A stretch of DNA of 13,225 nt from OCS116 cluster bacterium (GTDB taxonomy: Bacteria; Pseudomonadota; Alphaproteobacteria; Rhizobiales; OSC116). The notes below the pieces were generated by a model. The model had not been told where the DNA came from. It saw nothing but the letters and a program-made list of their open reading frames with translations, and did not search any database. The translations under genes were made by a program, and so were the position numbers. Below are positions 7,680 through 13,225 of this stretch, in pieces; position 1 is the first letter of the stretch; each line of letters starts with the position of its first letter. The stretch covers positions 1-13,225 of the forward strand of contig NVUS02000114.1 in assembly GCA_002402005.2 (NCBI GenBank). The letters run 5' to 3'.

Positions 7680-7694
7680 GTTCTTGTTATGTTC
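7680..7694 (-). promoter_or_regulatory. LexA (SOS) box upstream of the HAD-dinB unit
   Basis: GTTCTTGTTATGTTC on the + strand, i.e. GAAC-N7-GAAC on the coding strand, is an exact match to the direct-repeat LexA site of alphaproteobacteria (GTTC-N7-GTTC). It ends 17 nt before the ATG of the HAD gene. Repression here would block transcription of both the hydrolase and dinB, a classic SOS gene. No clear -35/-10 pair was found; a weak one (TGTACA, 17 nt, TACATT) lies immediately upstream. Confidence 0.82.
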
Positions 7695-7737
7695 CAATGT
7701 AATTTGATTTGCATCATATGTACAGACAAATGATAAA

Positions 7738-7759
7738 GGGCGTGAAGATATTCACGCCC
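7738..7759 (-). terminator. Terminator hairpin downstream of the YejF-type ABC gene
   Basis: GGGCGTGAA (7738-7746), loop GATA, TTCACGCCC (7751-7759): a perfect 9-bp stem 23 nt past the stop of the ABC gene. On the - strand it is followed by TTTATCATTT, a short imperfect T tract. It separates the ABC gene from the HAD-dinB unit on the same strand. Confidence 0.75.
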
Positions 7760-7782
7760 AATTTAATGTCAGATTGTGATTG

Positions 7783-9414
7783 CTAAGCGGTTTCTTTTAA
7801 ATCAAAGGCCGCATTGATGAGGCGCTTGCAATAATCGGTTTGTGGGTTTTCGAAAATTTCGCGGGCTGTGCCTTGTTCGACCACCACGCCATCTTTCATC
7901 ACCAATACATAATCGGACATGGCTTTGACCACGGCCAAATCATGGCTGATGAACATATAGGACAATATATGTTTTTTCTGTAATTTGCGTAACAATTCAA
8001 CTACGGTGACCTGTACCGAGCGATCTAGTGCGGATGTTGGTTCATCGAGCAGGATAAATTTTGGCTCTAATATAATGGCACGGGCAATGGCGATGCGTTG
8101 TCTTTGACCGCCGGAAAACTCGTGTGGATAGCGGTTGATGGTGAGGGCTGGGTCTAGCTCCACCTCGGTTAAAACCTCTTTAACCCGTTCAAAACGTTCA
8201 GCCTTGCTCATTTCTGGCTTATGCACGTATAGGCCTTCGGCGACAATTTCACCAACCGTAAGGCGGGGTGATAAAGAGCCGTATGGATCTTGGAATACCA
8301 CTTGCATATCTTTGCGTAATGGGCGCATTTGTTTATCGGTCAAGCCATTAATGGGTTTGCCGTTAAAGGTTATGTCGCCTTCCGAATTGAGTAATTGCAC
8401 TATGGCGCGGCCTAATGTTGACTTGCCTGAGCCAGATTCGCCAACCACACCGATTGTTTGGCCGGGTTTAATGTCTAACGAAATGCCTTTAACGGCATCG
8501 AAAGTTTCAACCACATCGCCCCAAAAGTTGGTTTTAATCGGGTATTTGACCCAAATATCTTTGCCGGAAATGATGGTATCATCATTGGCGGTCTCGATTT
8601 TCTCTTTCATGCCTTTGGGCACGCTGTTTAACAATTTGATGGTATATTCGTGCTGAGGATTGGCAAATACTTCATCGATATTGCCAGATTCGACAATTTC
8701 GCCTTGGCGCATCACGCATACATTGTCAGAGAAATGTTTGGCCACGCCCAAATCATGGGTGATGAACAGGATGGCCATTTTCATTTTTTTCTGTAGGTCT
8801 TTGAGCAATTCTAGCACTTCGGCTTGGATGGTTACATCGAGTGCGGTTGTGGGTTCATCGGCAATTAGCAAATCTGGCTCATTGGATAGTGCCATGGCGA
8901 TCATGATACGTTGCAATTGCCCGCCAGAAAATTCGTGCGGATAGGTTTTCATGCGCCGCAGTGCATCTTTAATGCCGACAAGTTCTAGCAATTCTGCTGA
9001 GCGTTTGGTGGCTTCTGCACCTTTTAGGCCTTTGTGGATTTCTAACACTTCGGTCATTTGGCGGCCGATGGTGAGATAGGGGTTTAGCGAGGTCATTGGT
9101 TCTTGAAAAATCATCGCAATGTGGTTGCCGCGTTGGGTCATTAGGAATTTTTCGCTGGCATTGATCATCTCATTGCCTTCGAATTTAATCGAAGAGCCGG
9201 GTTGGTAGACGGTGGCTTTGGGCGGCAATAACTGCATAATTGCCATAGAGGTTACGGACTTGCCTGAACCGGATTCGCCTACAATCGCCAATGTTTCGCC
9301 TCTGCGGATTTTAAATGAAATGTCTCTTACTGCGTGAATTTCTCTAGCTTCGGTTGGGAAGGTGATGGATAAATTATTGATATCCAAAATAACCTGTTCA
9401 TTCTCGTAACCCAT
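7783..9414 (-). CDS. yejF: Peptide ABC transporter ATP-binding protein with two fused ATPase domains (YejF-type)
   Basis: The 543-residue protein carries two complete ABC ATPase domains. Domain 1 has Walker A GESGSGKS 46-53, signature FSGGQ 162-166 and Walker B D186/E187. Domain 2 has Walker A 325-332, signature FSGGQ 433-437 and Walker B D457/E458. Each has an oligopeptide-transporter style C-terminal segment (NPQHEYT; NPQTDYC). The order, the short link around residues 270-290 and stretches such as VVFQDPYGSLSPRL and YMFISHDLAVV resemble YejF, which energises uptake of peptides and microcin C-like compounds; a fused DppDF or glutathione (GsiA-like) ATPase is the alternative. AAGGGA lies 5 nt before the ATG. 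No permease or binding protein is in the window, so the partners must be encoded elsewhere. A hairpin terminator follows, suggesting a single-gene transcript. Confidence 0.85.
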   Translation of the reverse strand: MGYENEQVILDINNLSITFPTEAREIHAVRDISFKIRRGETLAIVGESGSGKSVTSMAIMQLLPPKATVYQPGSSIKFEGNEMINASEKFLMTQRGNHIAMIFQEPMTSLNPYLTIGRQMTEVLEIHKGLKGAEATKRSAELLELVGIKDALRRMKTYPHEFSGGQLQRIMIAMALSNEPDLLIADEPTTALDVTIQAEVLELLKDLQKKMKMAILFITHDLGVAKHFSDNVCVMRQGEIVESGNIDEVFANPQHEYTIKLLNSVPKGMKEKIETANDDTIISGKDIWVKYPIKTNFWGDVVETFDAVKGISLDIKPGQTIGVVGESGSGKSTLGRAIVQLLNSEGDITFNGKPINGLTDKQMRPLRKDMQVVFQDPYGSLSPRLTVGEIVAEGLYVHKPEMSKAERFERVKEVLTEVELDPALTINRYPHEFSGGQRQRIAIARAIILEPKFILLDEPTSALDRSVQVTVVELLRKLQKKHILSYMFISHDLAVVKAMSDYVLVMKDGVVVEQGTAREIFENPQTDYCKRLINAAFDLKETA

Positions 9415-9449
9415 AACGTCCCTTAATGTCTTATTGTTATATTTTACAA

Positions 9450-9455
9450 ATTATA
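9450..9455 (-). promoter_or_regulatory. Candidate -10 element for the YejF-type gene
   Basis: On the - strand a perfect TATAAT lies about 36 nt upstream of the ABC gene ATG. The expected -35 position carries only an A/T-rich sequence resembling TATCAA, so the match rests on the -10 box. Transcription would start near 9443, leaving a leader of about 29 nt. The 160-bp gap to the DUF3572 gene shows no other clear signal. Confidence 0.4.
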
Positions 9456-9574
9456 TGCGTGTTTTGAAAAATTTGATACCTAACAAATGGTTTTTTTTGA
9501 AATGACAATATTTATGCCAAATTGCACAGTGATTCGAAATTATCTTGCGCCATTATCAACATGCTACAGTGTAT

Positions 9575-9838
9575 TTAATTGTGATAACTTAGATATTGGA
9601 AGGCCTTATAGGGCTCCGCAGGGGCAATTTCGGCGGTTTGGCAGAAACTAAGCAAAAGAGACTCGTCAAGACAGATAAAATCAAGTATAGAAATCTGGAA
9701 ATCAGCAGTGGTTATGGCATGTTTTATCTGTTCGGCTTCCATACCCGAATTGGCTAAAAAATGATCGAAATAGGGTTCATTGGCGACAAGATATTGTAAT
9801 GCAGCAACGGCGATATTTTCAGCTTGGTGATTATTCAT
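9575..9838 (-). CDS. Small DUF3572-type protein
   Basis: The 87-residue, acidic, mostly helical protein has no signal peptide or membrane segment. It begins AENIAVAALQYLVANEPYFDHFLANSGM, then an Ile/Ala-rich helix, then ILDFICLDESLLLSFC. This matches my memory of DUF3572, a short alphaproteobacterial family of unknown function: a repeated pattern of ALxxL and an LDFxxxDExLLLxF core. It contains two cysteines. ATG 9838 is the only sensible start, but no Shine-Dalgarno is evident upstream. It faces away from divK; such proteins are commonly found beside divK-pleD in Rhizobiales, and that synteny supports the call. No function can be assigned. Confidence 0.75.
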   Translation of the reverse strand: MNNHQAENIAVAALQYLVANEPYFDHFLANSGMEAEQIKHAITTADFQISILDFICLDESLLLSFCQTAEIAPAEPYKAFQYLSYHN

Positions 9839-9948
9839 ATATATCAGGGTAATTTATTGTTGATGATAGGGAATTCAATAAAATAATTGCACATCACAAC
9901 ACTATTTTAAACATATTATTATACTGTATAAATGAAAATGGGGCAGAT

Positions 9949-9954
9949 GGAGGA
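9949..9954 (+). promoter_or_regulatory. Ribosome binding site that decides the divK start
   Basis: GGAGGA lies 7 nt before the TTG at 9962. The upstream in-frame ATGs at 9932, 9938 and 9947 have no such site, and one of them overlaps it. A -10-like TATACT at 9920-9925 would place the transcript start near the first ATG, which also favours the TTG start. Confidence 0.7.
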
Positions 9955-9961
9955 TGATTCT

Positions 9962-10342
9962 TTGAGCAAAACTATTTTGATCGTTGAAGATAATGAATTA
10001 AATATGAAATTATTTAACGATTTGCTAGAATCCAAGGGTTACGAAATTATACAAACCGCCAATGGATTAAATGCCGTGGAATTGGCGCGTGAGCATAAAC
10101 CAGATTTGATTTTAATGGACATTCAATTACCAGAAGTTTCGGGCCTTGAAGTGACCAAATGGCTGAAGGCTGATGATGAATTGGCGCACATTCCGGTGAT
10201 TGCGGTGACGGCTTTTGCGATGAAAGGTGATGAAGAGAAGATATTGGAAGGCGGCTGTGAAGCTTACATTTCCAAACCAATCTCTGTGGCTAAATTTTTG
10301 ACAACCATACAAAGCTTTGTCGAAAAGGAAAATATTGTATGA
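9962..10342 (+). CDS. divK: Single-domain response regulator DivK
   Basis: The 126-residue protein is a receiver domain and nothing else. With the TTG start, the acidic pair is E9/D10 and the phospho-acceptor is D53 in LILMDIQLP, the same number as in Caulobacter DivK. Switch Thr lies in VIAVTAFAMKGDE, and the conserved Lys in YISKPIS. The strings VEDNELNMKLF and LPEVSGLEVTKWLK are near-diagnostic of DivK. DivK is phosphorylated or dephosphorylated by DivJ and PleC at the cell poles and acts through DivL/CckA to restrain CtrA. Starting at ATG 9932 would add ten residues (MKMGQMEDDS) not expected in the family, and the GGAGGA at 9949 supports TTG. The stop overlaps the pleD start in ATGA, so the two are translationally coupled. 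A GATTC (GANTC methylation motif) lies between ribosome site and start. Confidence 0.92.
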   Translation: MSKTILIVEDNELNMKLFNDLLESKGYEIIQTANGLNAVELAREHKPDLILMDIQLPEVSGLEVTKWLKADDELAHIPVIAVTAFAMKGDEEKILEGGCEAYISKPISVAKFLTTIQSFVEKENIV

Positions 10343-11721
10343 GTGCACGTATCCTCGTTGTCGATGATATTTTGACCAATGTAAAATTGCTAGAAGCCAA
10401 ATTAACTGCCGAATATTTTGAAGTTTCGACCGCGACAAGTGGTGTTGAAGCGCTAGAAGTGATCGCCGCGACGCCGCCAGACATCATTCTACTAGATGTT
10501 ATGATGCCGGGCATGGACGGGTTTGAAGTGTGTCGCCGGATTAAAGGTAATCCTGAAACACAACATATACCTGTGGTGATGGTGACTGCGCTGGATCAAT
10601 CATCAGATAAAATTGAAGGTCTTAAGGCTGGCGCAGATGATTTTTTGACCAAGCCAGTGAATGACATTGCCTTGCTTGCCCGGGTGAAGAGCTTGGTGCG
10701 GCTAAAAATGGTTGTGGATGAATTGCGCATGCGCACTCTCACCGGCCAAGAAATGGGCATGGCAATGACCAGCGGCATCAAACCGCCCGATAATTTGACC
10801 GGCCGCTTAATGGTGGTGGTCGATGACCAACATTTGGCAGATTTAATCAAGGCCAGCCTTGCTGAGGATACCTCACACAAAGTGAAATTTATTTCTGATC
10901 CGCAAGAAGCTCTATATTTAGCGGGTGGGGGTGATTTTGATTTGATCATTGTTTCGTTAAATCTAGAAGACTTTGATGGTTTGCGTTTGTGTTCACAATT
11001 TAGATCGGTCGAGAAAACTCGCAACGTGCCGATATTGGTAATTGTGGAAGATAATGACCCCAAACGATTGGTGCGGGCTTTGGATTTGGGGGTGAATGAC
11101 TATATCTCACTACCGGTCGATAAAAATGAGCTGTCGGCGCGCTGCCAATCTTCACTGAAACGCAAATGGTATAGTGATCAATTGCGTAGTAATTTAGAGC
11201 AGAGCATGGAAATGGCGATTAAAGACGCCTTAACCGGTTTGCACAATCGACGTTATATCGACACCAATTTGAACAAACAATTTATTTTGGCTTTGAAAAA
11301 TGACAAGCCGTTGTCACTTTTATTGTTGGACATTGATAAATTTAAAAATGTGAATGATACATATGGTCATGACATTGGCGATGAAATTTTAATTGAATTT
11401 GCCAGCCGCGTTGCTACCAGCGTGCGTGGTATCGACATTACGGCGCGGCTAGGTGGTGAAGAATTTGTGGTATTGCTGCCCAATACAGATAATGAAACGG
11501 CGTTGCAAATTGCCGAACGTTTGCGCGGTATCATTGCCGATGCGCCGTTTATTGACCTGACCAATTGTGAAGATTTGAATATATCGATGAGCATTGGTGT
11601 ATCATCCATCGATCGGGCTGACGAGCAAGCTGAAAACTTATTGAAACGTGCTGACCTTGCGCTTTATGACGCCAAAGAACAAGGCCGTAACCGCGTGAAT
11701 AATTATGTAAGCAAAGATTGA
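10339..11721 (+). CDS. pleD: Diguanylate cyclase response regulator PleD (REC-REC-GGDEF)
   Basis: The 460-residue protein has three domains. REC1 (about 3-120) is active-looking, with D9/D10, phospho-acceptor D53 in ILLDVMMPGMDG, and Lys in FLTKPV. REC2 (about 155-275) is degenerate: the position of the phospho-Asp reads IIVSLNLEDFDG, so it is an adaptor for dimerisation, as in Caulobacter PleD. The GGDEF domain (about 290-455) has an intact active site GGEEF at 372-376. The inhibitory I-site R363-x-x-D366 lies five residues before it, so product inhibition by c-di-GMP is expected. The enzyme makes c-di-GMP from two GTP when REC1 is phosphorylated, linking DivJ/PleC signalling to polar development and attachment. 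It is coupled to divK by the ATGA overlap. Its stop codon lies inside the terminator stem. In many Rhizobiales rpmG follows pleD; here a convergent transporter does. Confidence 0.95.
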   Translation: MSARILVVDDILTNVKLLEAKLTAEYFEVSTATSGVEALEVIAATPPDIILLDVMMPGMDGFEVCRRIKGNPETQHIPVVMVTALDQSSDKIEGLKAGADDFLTKPVNDIALLARVKSLVRLKMVVDELRMRTLTGQEMGMAMTSGIKPPDNLTGRLMVVVDDQHLADLIKASLAEDTSHKVKFISDPQEALYLAGGGDFDLIIVSLNLEDFDGLRLCSQFRSVEKTRNVPILVIVEDNDPKRLVRALDLGVNDYISLPVDKNELSARCQSSLKRKWYSDQLRSNLEQSMEMAIKDALTGLHNRRYIDTNLNKQFILALKNDKPLSLLLLDIDKFKNVNDTYGHDIGDEILIEFASRVATSVRGIDITARLGGEEFVVLLPNTDNETALQIAERLRGIIADAPFIDLTNCEDLNISMSIGVSSIDRADEQAENLLKRADLALYDAKEQGRNRVNNYVSKD

Positions 11722-11739
11722 TCCTAACGGATCAATTTT
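11714..11739 (+). terminator. Terminator of divK-pleD, embedding both convergent stop codons
   Basis: ATTGATCC (11717-11724), loop TAAC, GGATCAAT (11729-11736), a perfect 8-bp stem followed by TTT. Upstream AAA can extend the pairing into the T run. The pleD TGA (11719-11721) is in the left arm and the stop of the opposing exporter gene (11724-11726) spans stem and loop. On the - strand the hairpin is followed by CTTTGC, so termination that way is weaker. Confidence 0.75.
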
Positions 11740-12647
11740 AACAATAATTTATGTAGGTTTTGGATGAATGCCAAACCAACTAATATGAGGGTCACGCCCA
11801 TAATTTCGTTAGTCTCGAAACTTTCACCCAGAAACAATGTGCCTATTGTGATGGCAAAAATTGGAATGATGAAAGTGGTGAGAGAGGTATTGCTCGCCCC
11901 AGCTGTTTTGATGATTTTGAACAGCAATACATAGGCAAGCGCTGTTGATAATAAACTTACCATGAGTAATGATATCCACACCGAACCGGAATAGTTTAAT
12001 GTCGGCACACCTTCGACGCTGAAGCTTATCAGCCCGGTGACCAAAGACGACCACATGAGTGAGTAGGTAGCCAACACTGTATTGTCCAATTCATCAGAGA
12101 TAAAGAGGCGGTTGTAAATGCCACTAATGGCATAGAAGAATGTAGCGGTCAGGATGGACAATTGACCAATATTGGTGAGGTCGAAATTTTCTATAGCGTC
12201 TAAGCCAATCATGGTGACAATGCCAGCAAAGCCGAGCAGCAAACCTATTGTTTTGTTGATGGTCAATCGCTCTGTTTGGCCCAGGAGGAAATGGGCAAAA
12301 ATGGCGGTAAAAAACGGCACGCCGCCGTTGAAAATGGATGCCATGCTGGTGCTGATATATTTTTGCCCCCAGGTGAAGAAGATGAAGGGTATGGCGGCCA
12401 TGGTCATGCCCATACCAAATAGAATTATATGTTGTTTTATGGGTAATTTGAAACTCTTTTTGGTTATGAGGCTCCAAGCTAACAGACTCAGGGCGGCGAG
12501 TGTAATGCGCAAAAATACCACAGTGAAGGGCTCTATTTCGCTTAAGGCATTTTTGAGGTTGATGAATGATGAACCCCATAAAACGGACAGGGTGATGAGT
12601 AAAAACCATTCGGTTTTACCCATTTTATATTCGGTTTTTTTGGCCAT
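11724..12647 (-). CDS. EamA/DMT-superfamily membrane transporter
   Basis: The 307-residue protein has ten predicted transmembrane helices arranged as two five-helix EamA repeats (about residues 12-148 and 160-295), with a basic C-terminus (HKLLLKLIR). The motif LSVLWGSSFINLKNAL opens repeat 1, and FGMGMTMAAIPFIFFTWGQKYIS and ASIFNGGVPFFTAIFAHFLLGQ are typical of drug/metabolite exporters of this class. The second repeat ends TTFIIPIFAITIGTLFLGE. Family members export amino acids, nucleosides or other metabolites; the substrate cannot be read from sequence. ATG 12647 is supported by AAGGA 6 nt upstream. It converges with pleD, sharing a terminator hairpin, and diverges from the acetyltransferase remnant across a 115-bp gap. 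Confidence 0.88.
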   Translation of the reverse strand: MAKKTEYKMGKTEWFLLITLSVLWGSSFINLKNALSEIEPFTVVFLRITLAALSLLAWSLITKKSFKLPIKQHIILFGMGMTMAAIPFIFFTWGQKYISTSMASIFNGGVPFFTAIFAHFLLGQTERLTINKTIGLLLGFAGIVTMIGLDAIENFDLTNIGQLSILTATFFYAISGIYNRLFISDELDNTVLATYSLMWSSLVTGLISFSVEGVPTLNYSGSVWISLLMVSLLSTALAYVLLFKIIKTAGASNTSLTTFIIPIFAITIGTLFLGESFETNEIMGVTLILVGLAFIQNLHKLLLKLIR

Positions 12648-12678
12648 ATTTATTCCTTAGAGTCTGAGAATCATAGTT

Positions 12679-12707
12679 ATCATTGATAGGGTGTTTTGTT
12701 GAGTCAA
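12679..12707 (-). promoter_or_regulatory. Candidate promoter for the EamA gene with an overlapping small palindrome
   Basis: On the - strand TTGACT (12707-12702) and AATGAT (12684-12679) are 17 nt apart, a good -35 and a fair -10 box. The -10 overlaps an 11-bp palindrome TATCATTGATA (12678-12688), which could be an operator. It is a pattern match only. Confidence 0.3.
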
Positions 12708-12762
12708 AATAATTGATGCATATTTTCTGGTAATTGTTTTAAAAACCAATTAATTTTGAGGG

Positions 12763-13122
12763 ATGAAAAATCTAACCATACGGATAGCGCAACCCAGAGA
12801 CATTGGTGACATTATAGCTTTGTTACGAAATGACATTTTGGGAGAATTGCGTGAGATTGATGATTCTGATCCTTATGTTAAAGCGCTCGACCAAATTATT
12901 GGCGCACAGAATAATGAATTTTATTTGGGCATGATTGATCACGAAATTGTGGGTTGTTTTCAACTGACAATTATACCAAGTTTATCTAGAGGTGCTGTAA
13001 AGCGATCGCATATTGAGTCGGTTCGGGTTAATACTTGCTATAGAGGGCAGGGCATTGGCCAAAATATGATGAAATGGTGTAAATCGTCAGCTTCTATGGA
13101 ACAGATTGGGTTAATTGCCTAA
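12763..13122 (+). pseudogene. GNAT-family N-acetyltransferase, C-terminus lost to an insertion
   Basis: The frame of 119 codons starts like a GNAT enzyme (LTIRIAQPRDIGDIIALLRND) and includes beta strands around NEFYLGMIDHEIVGCFQLTII. The acetyl-CoA pyrophosphate loop is IESVRVNTCYRGQGIG (Q/RxxGxG type, residues 94-99), followed by the helix QNMMKWCKSSA. Typical members continue for about 40 more residues with a strand and the xRFYxxLGF segment. Here homology stops at about residue 110, and the last nine codons (SMEQIGLIA) look like foreign sequence. From about 13097 the DNA resembles an insertion-sequence end, followed by a transposase start, so the gene is most likely interrupted. The purine run GAGGG directly abuts the ATG, too close for normal use. 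The enzyme probably acetylated a small-molecule amine; without the C-terminal part it should be inactive. Confidence 0.7.
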
Positions 13123-13225
13123 GATAGGGTTTTGGTTCATCGTTACACACTCAAGGAGTGAAGATGAAAGCAAAACTAACAAACAAGCGCACAAAAGGTG
13201 AGAAGATCATCAAGGACATTCGCCG
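13097..13225 (+). mobile_element. Left end of an insertion sequence, IS3-type (partial)
   Basis: From about 13097, starting TGGAACAGATTGGG, the sequence no longer continues the acetyltransferase. A short leader of 67 nt leads to a well-formed transposase start. IS3-family elements begin with 5'-TG, consistent with TG at 13097, but the exact edge is a guess because the right end, its inverted repeat and the target duplication are outside the window. Confidence 0.55.
13164..13225 (+). CDS. IS3-type transposase OrfA, first 20 codons (partial)
   Basis: The product begins MKAKLTNKRTKGEKIIKDIR and runs off the window. The strings RTKGEKIIKDIRR resemble the N-terminus of a common IS3-family OrfA, which usually continues RATRKxYSAEEKIRIVLxGLRGE and carries a helix-turn-helix for binding element ends. 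A strong AAGGAG (13153-13158) sits 5 nt before the ATG. OrfA normally works with OrfB, made by frameshifting, to catalyse transposition. The identification rests on only 20 residues from memory of the family. Confidence 0.55.
   Translation, partial: MKAKLTNKRTKGEKIIKDIR

Noticed and set aside
8135..8656. 173-codon + strand open frame
   Set aside because: Antisense to the second ATPase domain of the YejF-type gene; low-complexity Ser/Thr-rich product, a shadow of the real frame.
9490..9498. Run of eight T residues upstream of the ABC gene
   Set aside because: No hairpin precedes it on the + strand and no + strand gene ends nearby, so it is not supported as a terminator.
9905..9922. TTAA-N7-ATTA near divK as a CtrA site
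   Set aside because: Only the first half matches TTAA-N7-TTAA; the second half fails at two of four bases in an A/T-rich region.
12172..12660. 162-codon + strand open frame
   Set aside because: It lies antisense to the EamA transporter, whose ten-helix product and ribosome site are convincing. The + strand product has no recognisable domain.
1..13225. CRISPR arrays, tRNA or rRNA genes, prophage or toxin-antitoxin modules
   Set aside because: No regularly spaced repeats, tRNA-like cloverleaf or rRNA sequence was noticed, and the gene content is metabolic and regulatory apart from the IS end.

Overview
This window reads as chromosome of an AT-leaning alphaproteobacterium, most likely near the Hyphomicrobiales/Rhizobiales. 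Four things point that way: DivK (receiver only, phospho-Asp at residue 53) translationally coupled to PleD (REC-REC-GGDEF); a neighbouring DUF3572-type small protein, as seen next to divK-pleD in that group; a DNA polymerase IV with an N-terminal four-cysteine extension; and a perfect alphaproteobacterial LexA box (GTTC-N7-GTTC). No rRNA, tRNA, CRISPR array or gene-free stretch over about 215 bp was seen.

Region 1 (1-5669, + strand) is a complete regulatory circuit for C4-dicarboxylate uptake. A 5'-truncated sensor kinase DctB is followed 2 nt later by the sigma54 activator DctD. The short gap after dctD holds two identical TGTGC-N8-GCACA operators, 42 bp apart centre to centre, and then a near-perfect -24/-12 promoter. 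This promoter drives the TRAP transporter dctP-dctQ-dctM, which has a stem-loop between dctP and dctQ and ends in a rho-independent terminator.

Region 2 (5668-7694, - strand) is a two-gene unit: a HAD-family hydrolase and then dinB (translesion polymerase IV), 6 nt apart, preceded by the LexA box. It looks like an SOS-controlled unit.

Region 3 (7738-9838, - strand) holds a lone double-ATPase ABC protein of the YejF type, with no permease or binding protein in the window, and the DUF3572 protein.

Region 4 (9962-11739, + strand) is divK-pleD, the cell-cycle/cell-pole signalling pair ending in c-di-GMP synthesis. It finishes in a hairpin that contains the stop codons of both pleD and the convergent gene.

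Region 5 (11724-13225) holds an EamA/DMT-type exporter (- strand) and a divergent GNAT acetyltransferase cut off after its acetyl-CoA loop. The cause appears to be an insertion sequence: from about 13097 the sequence looks like the left end of an IS3-type element, and the first codons of its transposase OrfA run off the window.

I saw no wholly new multi-gene system. The most informative signals are the DctD/sigma54 control region, the SOS box over the HAD-dinB pair, and the IS-interrupted acetyltransferase.
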